64,000 bases of DNA from Streptomyces sp. NBC_00083 (GTDB lineage: Bacteria > Actinomycetota > Actinomycetes > Streptomycetales > Streptomycetaceae). Shown here one piece after another: positions 7,621-18,202 of this stretch. Positions within the stretch are counted from its first letter, which is position 1. Every line of letters starts with the position of its first letter. The stretch lies in NCBI RefSeq assembly GCF_026343295.1, contig NZ_JAPELY010000002.1, forward strand, positions 930,001 to 994,000. The letters run 5' to 3'. The notes beneath the pieces are model-generated. The model saw only the letters and a list, made by a program, of their open reading frames with translations, made no database searches and had not been told where the DNA came from. A program made the translations under genes and the position numbers.

Positions 7621-9219
7621 ATGGCGGAGCTCACGATCCGGCCGGAGGAGATCCGGGATGCGCTGGAGACCTTTGTCCAGTCGTACCAGCCGGACGCGGC
7701 CTCGCGCGAGGAGGTCGGTACGGTCAGCGTTGCCGGCGACGGCATCGCGAAGGTCGAGGGTCTTCCCTCGGCCATGGCGAACGAGCTGCTGCGGTTCGAG
7801 GACGGAACCCTTGGTCTCGCCCTCAACCTCGAGGAGCGCGAGATCGGTGCGATCGTCCTCGGCGAGTTCAGCGGAATCGAAGAGGGCCAGCCGGTGCAGC
7901 GCACCGGTGAGGTGCTCTCGGTCGGCGTAGGCGAGGGTTACCTCGGCCGCGTCGTCGACCCGCTCGGCAACCCGATCGACGGCCTCGGCGAGATCGACAC
8001 CGACGGCCGCCGCGCCCTGGAGCTGCAGGCTCCGGGCGTCATGGTCCGTAAGTCGGTGCACGAGCCGATGGCGACCGGTTACAAGGCCGTCGACGCGATG
8101 GTGCCGATCGGCCGTGGCCAGCGTCAGCTGATCATTGGTGACCGTCAGACCGGCAAGACCGCTCTGGCCGTCGACACGATCATCAACCAGCGCGACAACT
8201 GGCGCTCGGGCGACCCGAAGAAGCAGGTCCGCTGCATCTACGTCGCCATCGGCCAGAAGGGCTCGACCATCGCCTCCGTGCGTGGCGCCCTGGAAGAGGC
8301 CGGCGCGCTGGAGTACACGACGATCGTCGCCGCGCCCGCGTCCGACCCGGCCGGCTTCAAGTACCTCGCCCCGTACACCGGTTCGGCCATCGGCCAGCAC
8401 TGGATGTACGACGGCAAGCACGTCCTCATCATCTTCGACGACCTGTCGAAGCAGGCCGACGCCTACCGCGCCGTGTCCCTGCTGCTGCGCCGTCCGCCGG
8501 GCCGCGAGGCCTACCCGGGCGACGTCTTCTACCTGCACTCGCGTCTGCTCGAGCGCTGCGCGAAGCTGTCGGACGAGATGGGCGCCGGCTCGATGACGGG
8601 TCTCCCGATCGTCGAGACCAAGGCAAACGACGTGTCGGCGTTCATCCCGACCAACGTCATCTCCATCACCGACGGCCAGTGCTTCCTGGAGTCGGACCTG
8701 TTCAACGCCGGTCAGCGCCCCGCGCTCAACGTCGGTATCTCCGTCTCCCGAGTCGGTGGTTCCGCGCAGCACAAGGCGATGCGCCAGGTGTCCGGCCGAC
8801 TCCGTGTCGACCTCGCCCAGTACCGCGAGCTGGAGGCGTTCGCCGCCTTCGGTTCCGACCTGGACGCGGCTTCCAAGGCCTCCCTTGAGCGCGGCAAGCG
8901 CATGGTGGAGCTCCTGAAGCAGCCCCAGTACTCGCCGTACCCGGTCGAGGAGCAGGTCGTCTCCATCTGGGCCGGCACCACCGGCAAGATGGACGACGTG
9001 CCGGTCGAGGACATCCGCCGCTTCGAGGCCGAGCTGCTGGAGTACCTGCGCCGCGAGCGCAAGGACCTCCTCACCTCGATCGCCGAGGGCGCGAAGATGT
9101 CGGACGACACCCTGCAGTCCGTGGGCGACGCCATCGCGGGCTTCAAGCGTCAGTTCGAGACCTCGGACGGCAAGCTCCTCGGTGACGACACGCCGGCACC
9201 GGTCAGCACCAGCAAGTGA
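7621..9219 (+). CDS. atpA: ATP synthase F1 subunit alpha
   Basis: A 532-residue non-catalytic nucleotide-binding subunit of the F1 head. The Walker A motif GDRQTGKT is at residues 173-180 and the VISITDGQ segment is present. The C-terminus runs somewhat past the usual E. coli length (513), ending in a polar tail, as in other actinobacterial alphas. The ribosome site AAGGAG sits about 16 bases before the ATG with a second purine run (GGGAA) closer. It is followed by atpG after 23 bases. Confidence 0.97.
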   Translation: MAELTIRPEEIRDALETFVQSYQPDAASREEVGTVSVAGDGIAKVEGLPSAMANELLRFEDGTLGLALNLEEREIGAIVLGEFSGIEEGQPVQRTGEVLSVGVGEGYLGRVVDPLGNPIDGLGEIDTDGRRALELQAPGVMVRKSVHEPMATGYKAVDAMVPIGRGQRQLIIGDRQTGKTALAVDTIINQRDNWRSGDPKKQVRCIYVAIGQKGSTIASVRGALEEAGALEYTTIVAAPASDPAGFKYLAPYTGSAIGQHWMYDGKHVLIIFDDLSKQADAYRAVSLLLRRPPGREAYPGDVFYLHSRLLERCAKLSDEMGAGSMTGLPIVETKANDVSAFIPTNVISITDGQCFLESDLFNAGQRPALNVGISVSRVGGSAQHKAMRQVSGRLRVDLAQYRELEAFAAFGSDLDAASKASLERGKRMVELLKQPQYSPYPVEEQVVSIWAGTTGKMDDVPVEDIRRFEAELLEYLRRERKDLLTSIAEGAKMSDDTLQSVGDAIAGFKRQFETSDGKLLGDDTPAPVSTSK

Positions 9220-9242
9220 CGACGACGGAAGGGACCTGACTC

Positions 9243-10160
9243 ATGGGAGCGCAGCTCCGGGTCTACAAGCGTCGCATCCGATCCGTCACCGCGACCAAGA
9301 AGATCACCAAGGCGATGGAGATGATCGCCGCCTCGCGCATCGTCAAGGCGCAGCGCCAGGTGGCGGCCTCCACGCCGTACGCGACCGAGCTCACCCGTGC
9401 GGTGACCGCGGTGGCGACCGGCTCCACCACCAACCACCCGCTCACCACCGAGGCCGAGGCCCCGGGCCGTGCCGCGGTCCTGCTCATCACGAGCGACCGC
9501 GGTCTGGCCGGCGGCTACTCCTCCAACGCCATCAAGGCCGCGGAGAGGCTGACGGAGCGGCTGCGCGGCGAGGGCAAGGAGGTCGACACGTACATCGTCG
9601 GCCGCAAGGGTGTCGCCTACTACGGCTTCCGTGAGCGCAAGGTCGCGCAGTCGTGGACCGGCTTCACCGACAGCCCGACCTACGCGGACGCCAAGCAGGT
9701 GGCCGCACCGCTGATCGAGGCCATCCAGACGGAGACGGCCGAGGGCGGAGCGGACGAACTGCACATCGTCTTCACGGAGTTCGTGTCGATGATGACGCAG
9801 ACGCCGGTCGACAACCGGATGCTGCCGTTGTCGCTGGAGAAGGTTCAGGAAGAGACGGGCACGAAGGACCAGATCCTTCCGCTCTTCGACTTCGAGCCGT
9901 CGGCGGAGGACGTCCTCGACGCCCTGCTGCCGCGCTACGTCGAAAGCCGCATCTACAACGCGCTGCTTCAGTCGGCCGCTTCCGAGCACGCCGCCCGTCG
10001 CCGTGCGATGAAGTCGGCCACCGACAACGCCGGAGAGCTCATCAAGAGCCTCTCCCGGCTTGCCAACGCGGCCCGCCAGGCCGAAATCACCCAGGAAATC
10101 AGCGAGATCGTCGGTGGCTCCAGTGCGCTGGCCGACGCGACCGCGGGGAGTGACAAGTAA
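9243..10160 (+). CDS. atpG: ATP synthase F1 subunit gamma
   Basis: A 305-residue central rotor shaft. The N-terminal coiled coil (RIRSVTATKKITKAMEMIA) and C-terminal helix (RRAMKSATDNAGELI) that form the shaft are both present, as is the conserved SDRGLAGGYSSN element. The stop TAA shares its last base with the atpD start (TAATG), so beta translation is coupled. Ribosome site GGAAGGGA precedes the ATG. Confidence 0.96.
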   Translation: MGAQLRVYKRRIRSVTATKKITKAMEMIAASRIVKAQRQVAASTPYATELTRAVTAVATGSTTNHPLTTEAEAPGRAAVLLITSDRGLAGGYSSNAIKAAERLTERLRGEGKEVDTYIVGRKGVAYYGFRERKVAQSWTGFTDSPTYADAKQVAAPLIEAIQTETAEGGADELHIVFTEFVSMMTQTPVDNRMLPLSLEKVQEETGTKDQILPLFDFEPSAEDVLDALLPRYVESRIYNALLQSAASEHAARRRAMKSATDNAGELIKSLSRLANAARQAEITQEISEIVGGSSALADATAGSDK

Positions 10161-11602
10161 TGACGACCACTGTTGAGACGGCCGTTGCCACGGGCCGCGT
10201 CGCCCGGGTCATCGGCCCGGTCGTCGACGTGGAGTTCCCCGTCGACGCGATGCCGGAGATCTACAACGCGCTGCACGTCCAGGTGGCCGACCCGGCCGAG
10301 GACGGCAAGCTCAAGACGCTGACGCTCGAAGTCGCCCAGCACCTGGGTGACGGCATCGTCCGCGCGATCTCGATGCAGCCCACCGACGGTCTGGTCCGCC
10401 AGGCCCCGGTGACCGACACGGGCAACGGCATCATGGTGCCGGTCGGCGACTTCACCAAGGGCAAGGTGTTCAACACCCTCGGCGAGGTGCTGAACAAGCC
10501 CGAGGAGAACGCCAACATCGGCGAGCGCTGGGCGATCCACCGCAAGGCGCCCAACTTCGACCAGCTCGAGTCCAAGACCGAGATGTTCGAGACCGGCGTC
10601 AAGGTCATCGACCTTCTCACCCCGTACGTCAAGGGTGGAAAGATCGGTCTGTTCGGTGGTGCCGGTGTCGGCAAGACCGTGCTGATCCAGGAAATGATCT
10701 ACCGCGTGGCCAACAACCACGACGGTGTGTCGGTGTTCGCCGGCGTCGGTGAGCGCACCCGTGAGGGCAACGACCTCATCGAGGAAATGCAGGACTCGGG
10801 CGTCATCGACAAGACCGCCCTTGTCTTCGGTCAGATGGACGAGCCGCCGGGCACGCGTCTGCGCGTCGCGCTGGCCGGTCTGACGATGGCGGAGTACTTC
10901 CGTGACGTCCAGAAGCAGGACGTCCTCTTCTTCATCGACAACATCTTCCGGTACACCCAGGCGGGTTCCGAGGTGTCGACCCTGCTCGGTCGTATGCCCT
11001 CCGCGGTGGGTTACCAGCCGAACCTGGCCGACGAGATGGGTCTCCTCCAGGAGCGCATCACCTCGACCCGTGGTCACTCGATCACCTCGATGCAGGCGAT
11101 CTACGTCCCCGCGGACGACCTGACCGACCCGGCCCCGGCCACCACCTTCGCCCACCTCGACGCGACGACGGTTCTCTCCCGTCCGATCTCCGAGAAGGGC
11201 ATCTACCCGGCCGTGGACCCGCTGGACTCCACGTCCCGGATCCTGGACCCGCGCTACATCGCGCAGGAGCACTACGACGCCGCCATGCGCGTCAAGACGA
11301 TCCTGCAGAAGTACAAGGACCTCCAGGACATCATCGCCATTCTCGGCATCGACGAGCTCGGCGAAGAGGACAAGCTGGTCGTGCACCGCGCCCGCCGCGT
11401 GGAGCGCTTCCTGTCGCAGAACACGCACGTCGCCAAGCAGTTCACCGGCGTCGACGGTTCGGACGTCCCGCTGGAAGAGTCGATCACGGCGTTCAACCAG
11501 ATCTGCGACGGCGAGTACGACCACTTCCCCGAGCAGGCGTTCTTCATGTGCGGTGGCCTGGAAGACCTCAAGGCCAACGCCAAGGAGCTGGGCGTCTCCT
11601 GA
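10160..11602 (+). CDS. atpD: ATP synthase F1 subunit beta
   Basis: A 480-residue catalytic subunit. Walker A GGAGVGKT is at residues 166-173 and GERTREGNDL carries the catalytic Glu region; FIDNIFRYTQAGSEVS is the Walker B and signature segment. The phenylalanine-to-tyrosine-free FRYTQ form is ordinary for the family. It is coupled to atpG by a 1-base overlap. After its stop there is a hairpin and then atpC 121 bases downstream. Confidence 0.97.
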   Translation: MTTTVETAVATGRVARVIGPVVDVEFPVDAMPEIYNALHVQVADPAEDGKLKTLTLEVAQHLGDGIVRAISMQPTDGLVRQAPVTDTGNGIMVPVGDFTKGKVFNTLGEVLNKPEENANIGERWAIHRKAPNFDQLESKTEMFETGVKVIDLLTPYVKGGKIGLFGGAGVGKTVLIQEMIYRVANNHDGVSVFAGVGERTREGNDLIEEMQDSGVIDKTALVFGQMDEPPGTRLRVALAGLTMAEYFRDVQKQDVLFFIDNIFRYTQAGSEVSTLLGRMPSAVGYQPNLADEMGLLQERITSTRGHSITSMQAIYVPADDLTDPAPATTFAHLDATTVLSRPISEKGIYPAVDPLDSTSRILDPRYIAQEHYDAAMRVKTILQKYKDLQDIIAILGIDELGEEDKLVVHRARRVERFLSQNTHVAKQFTGVDGSDVPLEESITAFNQICDGEYDHFPEQAFFMCGGLEDLKANAKELGVS

Positions 11603-11618
11603 CGCGCCCGACCGCGTG

Positions 11619-11643
11619 GAGGGGCGGGCGCGTCCCGCCCCTC
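11619..11643 (+). promoter_or_regulatory. Hairpin between atpD and atpC
   Basis: GAGGGGCGGG and CCCGCCCCTC form a perfect 10-bp stem with loop CGCGT, without a T-run. It lies 17 bases after the atpD stop. It may partly terminate or process the message so that epsilon is made at lower stoichiometry than beta. Confidence 0.6.
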
Positions 11644-11668
11644 TGCGTATCGCCTGCTGAGAACTGAC

Positions 11669-11674
11669 TAGAAT
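11669..11674 (+). promoter_or_regulatory. Possible -10 (TAGAAT) for atpC
   Basis: TAGAAT sits 50 bases before the atpC ATG, just after the intercistronic hairpin. No convincing -35 is found at 17-18 bases. A secondary promoter for epsilon is only a suggestion. Confidence 0.3.
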
Positions 11675-11723
11675 CGACCCAACACCCGGCCGAACCGCCG
11701 GGTGGTGACCCAAGGAGCCAACC

Positions 11724-12098
11724 ATGGCTACTGAGCTGCACGTCGAGCTCGTCGCCGCGGACCGCAGTGTCTGGTCCGGCGAGGCCACCCTGGTCGTCGC
11801 GCGCACCACGTCCGGCGACATCGGCGTCATGCCCGGTCACCAGCCGCTCCTTGGTGTGCTGGAGTCGGGCCCGGTGATGATCCGCACGAGCGAGGGCGGC
11901 ACCGTCGTCGCGGCGGTGCACGGTGGTTTCATCTCCTTCGCCGACAACAAGCTGTCGCTGCTCGCCGAGGTTGCCGAGCTGGCGGACGAGATCGATGTCC
12001 AGCGTGCCGAGCGTGCGCTGGAGAGTGCGAAGTCGGAGTCGGATGCCGCGGCCGAGCGCCGTGCCGACGTACGACTGCGTGCGGTGGCGAAGGGCTAG
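11724..12098 (+). CDS. atpC: ATP synthase F1 subunit epsilon
   Basis: A 124-residue protein with the N-terminal beta-sandwich signature (LVVARTTSGDIGVMPGHQPLLG) in shortened form and a C-terminal two-helix region (RAERALESAKSESDA). It is part of the rotor and a known inhibitor of ATP hydrolysis. AAGGAG precedes the ATG. It is the last gene of the atp operon and is followed by a long hairpin. Confidence 0.95.
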   Translation: MATELHVELVAADRSVWSGEATLVVARTTSGDIGVMPGHQPLLGVLESGPVMIRTSEGGTVVAAVHGGFISFADNKLSLLAEVAELADEIDVQRAERALESAKSESDAAAERRADVRLRAVAKG

Positions 12099-12117
12099 CA
12101 CCCTCGCCCGTGATTTT

Positions 12118-12167
12118 CCTCAGCCGCGGCTCGGTCCGGAAGTTTCCGGAGCCGGTCGCGGCTGAGG
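12118..12167 (+). terminator. Terminator of the atp operon
   Basis: CCTCAGCCGCG at the left pairs perfectly with CGCGGCTGAGG at the right (11 bp), with further pairing inside (GGTCCGGAA against TTCCGG). A short T-run (TTTTT) follows at about 12181. It lies 19 bases after the atpC stop. Confidence 0.75.
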
Positions 12168-12225
12168 CGATGCAGGCAGATTTTTCCGTTGCTGGATTAC
12201 TGGTTGAGCGAGGAGGTCGGTGTAG

Positions 12226-12672
12226 ATGACCCTCGCTCTGCTTGTGTGTGGTCTGGTCGTCGCGCTGGTACTGGTGGGACTCTTCGTCTTCGGTCTGCGC
12301 CGGCGGCTGATCCAGCGTTCCGGCGGGACGTTCGACTGCAGTCTGCGCTGGGGGCTTCCGGAGACGCCGGACACCAGCGGCAAGGGCTGGGTGTACGGGG
12401 TGGCCCGCTACAACGGCGACCGGATCGAGTGGTTCCGGGTCTTCTCGTACGCGCCGAGGCCGCGCCGCGTTCTTGAGCGGTCCGCGATCGACGTGGTGTC
12501 GCGTCGCCTCCCCGAGGGCGAGGAGGAGCTGGCGCTCCTGTCCGACGCGATCATTCTGGGGTGCACCCATCGGGGTACGCGGCTTGAGCTCGCGATGAGC
12601 GAGGATGCGTTGACGGGTTTTCTGGCCTGGCTGGAAGCGGCGCCCCCCGGCCAACGCGTCAACGTCGCCTAG
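12226..12672 (+). CDS. DUF2550 family membrane-anchored protein
   Basis: A 148-residue protein with an N-terminal membrane segment (residues about 2-24) and a soluble domain rich in conserved aromatic and charged residues (GKGWVYGVARYNGDRIEWFRVFSYAPRPR). Family members are conserved next to atpC in actinobacteria, and no biochemical role is established. GAGGAGG about 11 bases upstream supports the ATG. The gap after its stop begins with a copy of the intergenic repeat. Confidence 0.8.
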   Translation: MTLALLVCGLVVALVLVGLFVFGLRRRLIQRSGGTFDCSLRWGLPETPDTSGKGWVYGVARYNGDRIEWFRVFSYAPRPRRVLERSAIDVVSRRLPEGEEELALLSDAIILGCTHRGTRLELAMSEDALTGFLAWLEAAPPGQRVNVA

Positions 12673-12673
12673 C

Positions 12674-12762
12674 CCTCGTCCTCAATCGCCGGACGGGCTG
12701 AGGTGGCTCGGGATGGCTTGCCGCCCAGGCCGACCCAGCTGGGGGCGCGGGGAACTGCGCGG
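12674..12762. repeat. Single copy of the hairpin-bearing intergenic repeat (blocks A and B)
   Basis: Block A (CTCGTCCTCAATCGCCGG and on, 12674-12700) begins immediately after the DUF2550 stop and block B (GGGGCGCGGGGAACTGCGCG) follows at 12742-12761. The same two blocks recur in the arrays at 20.4-20.9 and 54.2-54.5 kb. Confidence 0.8.
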
Positions 12763-12833
12763 GGTCGGGTACCGACAGCACCCCGGCGGCGGGGGACGGG
12801 CCCGCATGGCCGGGGTGCTGGGGGTGGGGGGGG

Positions 12834-14687
<1,854 letters not shown>

Positions 14688-14793
14688 GGCTGCTCCCGAA
14701 TGGTGCGACGGTGGTGGGGGTGGAACCCTGCTCCGTCCGGTGAGCGTGCCTCAAGCGCCAGGGATGGCATGCCCACCACAGCAGTGTGCGGTG

Positions 14794-14835
14794 AGCGTAG
14801 AAAGGTCTGGACCAACCGTCAAGAGGTCCAGACCT
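14794..14835 (-). promoter_or_regulatory. chiC promoter with chitinase-type operator repeats
   Basis: On the minus strand TTGACG (14822-14817) and TACGCT (14799-14794) are 17 bases apart, a good -35/-10 pair. Two copies of the pseudo-palindrome lie around the -35: AGGTCTGGACCT (14835-14824) and TGGTCCAGACCT (14814-14803). Such repeats are known in Streptomyces chitinase promoters and resemble sites of the GntR regulator DasR. Chitin or GlcNAc control is therefore likely. Confidence 0.85.
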
Positions 14836-14853
14836 CCGATGGAGCCCGGCGCC

Positions 14854-15492
14854 TCAGATCCCCAACTCCTGCGCCAGCACCGCCGCTTGGACCCTGCTGC
14901 GCAGTTTCAACTTCCCCAGGACTCTGCTGACGTGCGTCTTCACGGTGGCCTCCGCCATGTCGAGACGTACCGCGATCTGCGCGTTGGACAGGCCCCGGCC
15001 CAGACACGACAGGACCTCGCCCTCGCGCCGGGTCAGGGTGTCGAGCGCGGCCGGGCGCAGCGGGGCGGCCGGAGCCGAGGCGAACTCCGCGATGAGGCGC
15101 CGGGTGACGGCCGGGGCGATCAGGCCCTCGCCGCGCCCCACCGTACGGACCGCCTCGATCAGATCCCTCGCGTCGGTGTTCTTCAGCAGGAAGCCCGCGG
15201 CGCCCGCGCGCAGCGCACCGAACACGTACGCGTCGAGGTCGAAGGTGGTCAGGACCAGGACGTCGGCGAGCCGCTCACCGGTCACCTGCGCGGTCGCCGC
15301 GACCCCGTCCAGCTTCGGCATCTGGACGTCCATCAGGACCAGGTCGGGGCGCAGTTCCCGCGCGAGCGCCACCGCCCGCTCGCCGTCCGCGGCCTCGCCC
15401 ACCACCTCGATGTCGGGGGCGCTGGAGAGGATCAGGACGAGCCCGGCCCGTACCGCTGACTGGTCCTCGGCGACCACCACCCGGATCGTCAT
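14854..15492 (-). CDS. chiR: NarL/LuxR-type response regulator of the chitinase locus
   Basis: A 212-residue regulator. The receiver domain has Asp10 in the acidic pocket, phospho-acceptor Asp55 (LVLMDVQMPK) and Lys in FLLKNTD. A C-terminal LuxR helix-turn-helix follows (LTRREGEVLSCLGRGLSNAQ). Its start overlaps the kinase stop by 4 bases. By position it is the ChiR described for S. coelicolor chiC control. It may also act on other targets. Confidence 0.85.
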   Translation of the reverse strand: MTIRVVVAEDQSAVRAGLVLILSSAPDIEVVGEAADGERAVALARELRPDLVLMDVQMPKLDGVAATAQVTGERLADVLVLTTFDLDAYVFGALRAGAAGFLLKNTDARDLIEAVRTVGRGEGLIAPAVTRRLIAEFASAPAAPLRPAALDTLTRREGEVLSCLGRGLSNAQIAVRLDMAEATVKTHVSRVLGKLKLRSRVQAAVLAQELGI

Positions 15493-16697
15493 GCGTACAA
15501 CTCCCTTTCATCGGTGGGCAGATGGGCCCGCACGTGCCAGATCGCGGCGCCGTCCGGCGTCGTTCCGGGACCCGCGGCGAACGTGCCGTCCAGCAGGTCG
15601 GCCCGTTCGCGCATCCCGATGAGCCCCGCGCCGGAACCCGGCGCGCGCGGCCCATCCCGGTCGCCGTACGGGCTGGTGACGGCCACGGTGAGCAGCCCGT
15701 CCGCGCGGGTGAGCGTCACCTCGACGGTGCCGGGCGCCGCGTGCTTGAGCGCGTTGGTGAGGGACTCCTGCACGATCCGGTACGCCGCGAGCTCCACCGG
15801 CGCGGGCAGCCGGCCGTCCTCGCGGCGGCGGTCGTCGAGGACGACGTCGAGCCCGCTGTCCGCCCCGTTGACGCGAGCCTGGGCGATCAGCGCGTCGAGC
15901 CCGGCGAGGGTGGGCGCGGCCGTCGGCCCTTCGTGGCCGCCGGTGTCGCGGAGCAGCCCGATGAGACGGCGCATCTCGGCGAGCCCGTCCACACTGTTCT
16001 CGCGGATGACCGACAGGGCCTGGCGGGTGGTGGCCGGATCGTCCAGGGAGAGCGCGGCCGTGGAGTGGATGGCGATCGCCGAGAGGTGGTTGGCGACCAT
16101 GTCGTGCAGCTCGCGGGCCATCCGTGCGCGCTCGGCGACCACGGCCTGGCTGCGGTCCATCTCGGCGAGGAGCGCCGTCTGTTCGGCCCGCAGCCGGGCG
16201 CCGTCCGCGGCGTCGCGGTGGTTGCGCACCAGCGCGCCGGTGGTCGCGGGCACGAACGAGACCAGACCGGTCACCACCCCGATGAGCAGCGCCTCCGGCC
16301 GGTGGAACCAGGCGAGGAAGCCGATCGTCACGGCGATCGTGATCAGGCCCGTGGAGACCGGGATGCGGCGCGCGGCCGCGGGGGTGCCGTACACGACGGC
16401 CGCGTACACCAGGTCCGTGAACATGACGACCGTGGCCAGGCTGCCCGGCGTGAACTGGTCGAGCACCAGCAGGAGCGTGCCGAGCGTCAGAGCGGTCTGC
16501 GGGGCGGTGCGGCGCACCAGCTCCAGGCCGGCCGTGCCCACCAGGGGCAGCAGGACCCACGCGTCGCCCAGGAGGCGGCCGCCCTGGGTGTGCAGCCCGA
16601 CACCCCACAGCACGGTTCCGCCGAGCAGCCCGGCCAGGGCGATGAGGACGTCGTCGCGGTGGGGGCGGCGCGCAAGGATCACCCTCCCATCCAACAC
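15489..16697 (-). CDS. chiS: Sensor histidine kinase of the chitinase locus (HisKA_3 type)
   Basis: A 402-residue membrane kinase: about four or five hydrophobic segments (residues 15-155), then a coiled stretch and the HisKA_3 dimerisation box ARELHDMVANHLS with phospho-acceptor His198. The C-terminal ATPase domain has N-box LTNALKHA and GxG element GSGAGLIGMRERA. The short extracellular loops suggest sensing in or near the membrane. GTG 16697 is the longest start; a GTG at 16682 is possible. It forms a coupled pair with the regulator downstream. Confidence 0.85.
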   Translation of the reverse strand: MLDGRVILARRPHRDDVLIALAGLLGGTVLWGVGLHTQGGRLLGDAWVLLPLVGTAGLELVRRTAPQTALTLGTLLLVLDQFTPGSLATVVMFTDLVYAAVVYGTPAAARRIPVSTGLITIAVTIGFLAWFHRPEALLIGVVTGLVSFVPATTGALVRNHRDAADGARLRAEQTALLAEMDRSQAVVAERARMARELHDMVANHLSAIAIHSTAALSLDDPATTRQALSVIRENSVDGLAEMRRLIGLLRDTGGHEGPTAAPTLAGLDALIAQARVNGADSGLDVVLDDRRREDGRLPAPVELAAYRIVQESLTNALKHAAPGTVEVTLTRADGLLTVAVTSPYGDRDGPRAPGSGAGLIGMRERADLLDGTFAAGPGTTPDGAAIWHVRAHLPTDERELYA

Positions 16698-16832
16698 GGC
16701 CGCCGGGCGCCCGTCCTCCTCGTACCGGGTGAACCGGCGCTACATCGAAGGATGCAGTCCCGTCTCGTCACTCGCGACGACGATCCGCCGCCCGGCGCGG
16801 GCCAGCCTTGAGGGGTACGAGAGGAGACCACC

Positions 16833-17483
16833 GTGATCGTCACGCTGATCATCGCCTGCGAGGCCGGATTCTGGGTCCTGCTCGCCGCGGGCCTCGCCCT
16901 GCGCTACCTCGCCGGGATGCCACGCACGAGCGTGGCGGTGCTGCTGTGCGAGCCGCTCCTCGAAGTGGTGCTGCTCGTGGTCACCGCCATCGACCTCAAG
17001 AACGGCGCGCAGCCCGACTGGAAGCACGGCCTCGCCGCCGTCTACATCGGCTTCTCGGCCGCGATGGGCCACCACCTGGTGACCCGCGCCGACGCCTGGG
17101 TCGCCTACCGTTTCGCCGGCGGCCCCCGGCCCGCCGGGGCGCCCAGGGGCGGCGCGGCCAGGACGGCGTACGAATGGCGGACCGCGGGCCGCTTCACCGC
17201 GGCATCCGTGATCGCGATCGCCCTGCTCCAGGCCGCGATCTGGTACGTGGGCGGGGACGGCGCCACCGCGTCGCTGCGGGCGTGGCAGGGGCGGATGCTG
17301 GTCGTGATCGGCATCAACGTGGTCATCGCGCTGAGCTACAGCGTCTTCCCGAAGGCGGCCGGACAGGCGAAGCCGGCCGGGGCGAAGGGCAGGACCTCGC
17401 CGCTCGACCGGCTGCTCAGGCCCGCCTCCGACCGCGGCCCCCGGGAGCACACAGACGGGGACCGTACGCTGACCCGGCGGTAG
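16833..17483 (+). CDS. Conserved integral membrane protein, function unknown
   Basis: 216 residues with four or five membrane helices (MIVTLIIACEAGFWVLLAAG, then CEPLLEVVLLVVTAI, HGLAAVYIGFSAAMG, AASVIAIALLQAAIWYV and VVIGINVVIALSYSVF) and a basic cytoplasmic tail. No catalytic motif is visible. GAGAGGAG lies just before the GTG. It ends 23 bases before an OmpR-type regulator and reads in the same direction, so it may be cotranscribed with that two-component pair, perhaps as an accessory sensor. That link is inference. Confidence 0.65.
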   Translation: MIVTLIIACEAGFWVLLAAGLALRYLAGMPRTSVAVLLCEPLLEVVLLVVTAIDLKNGAQPDWKHGLAAVYIGFSAAMGHHLVTRADAWVAYRFAGGPRPAGAPRGGAARTAYEWRTAGRFTAASVIAIALLQAAIWYVGGDGATASLRAWQGRMLVVIGINVVIALSYSVFPKAAGQAKPAGAKGRTSPLDRLLRPASDRGPREHTDGDRTLTRR

Positions 17484-17506
17484 CCGGACGACGTGAGGGA
17501 GCGCCG

Positions 17507-18202
17507 ATGAGCGGGCCGAGCCGGACCGGAGACGTCCTGGTCGTGGACGACGACGACGCGGTGCGCCGCTCGCTCGACCGGGGGCTGCGGCTGAGCGGCT
17601 TCCAGGTCCGCACCGCCGACGGCGGCCCCGCCGCGCTCGCCGCGATCGCCCGGCGCCCGCCCGACGTCCTCGTCCTCGATGTGTCCATGCCCGGCATGAG
17701 CGGCATCGAGGTGTGCACCGCCCTGCGGCGGGACGGGCACGACCTCCCCGTCCTGATGCTCTCGGCGCTCGATGAGACCGCCGACCGCATCGCCGGACTC
17801 CAGGCGGGCGGCGACGACTACCTGGTCAAACCCTTCGCCCTGCAGGAGCTCGTCCTGCGACTGCACGCGTTGCTGCGCCGGCGTCCGCCCGCCGAGGACG
17901 ACGTGGTCCGCGCCTGCGGCCTCGTCATCGACCCGGCGGCCCGCACCGCGCACCGCGACGGACGCGCCCTCGACCTCACCCGGCGCGAGTACGAACTCCT
18001 CGACGTGCTCGCCCGCAACGCCGGGATCGTCCTCAGCCGCGACCAGCTGCTCGAACGGGTCTGGGGCTACGACGTCGACGTACGCACCGACGCCGTCGAC
18101 ACCTTCGTCAGCTATCTGCGCCGCAAACTGGAGGCCGGCGGGGCGCCCCGGCTCGTGCACACCGTGCGCGGCGTCGGCTTCGTCCTGCGGGAGCGGCCGT
18201 GA
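17507..18202 (+). CDS. OmpR/PhoB-type response regulator
   Basis: 231 residues. The receiver has the acidic cluster VVDDDDAVRR, phospho-acceptor Asp58 (VLVLDVSMPG) and Lys in YLVKPFAL. The winged-helix DNA-binding domain follows, ending with VHTVRGVGFVLRE. ATG 17507 with GAGGGA upstream is chosen. The reading frame is open far upstream but lacks domain sequence. The stop overlaps the kinase GTG (GTGA), so the pair is coupled. Confidence 0.9.
   Translation: MSGPSRTGDVLVVDDDDAVRRSLDRGLRLSGFQVRTADGGPAALAAIARRPPDVLVLDVSMPGMSGIEVCTALRRDGHDLPVLMLSALDETADRIAGLQAGGDDYLVKPFALQELVLRLHALLRRRPPAEDDVVRACGLVIDPAARTAHRDGRALDLTRREYELLDVLARNAGIVLSRDQLLERVWGYDVDVRTDAVDTFVSYLRRKLEAGGAPRLVHTVRGVGFVLRERP

Noticed and set aside
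16808..17506. N-terminal extension of the OmpR-type regulator
   Set aside because: The frame is open upstream but overlaps the membrane protein gene and adds Arg-rich nonsense; the receiver domain begins right after ATG 17507.
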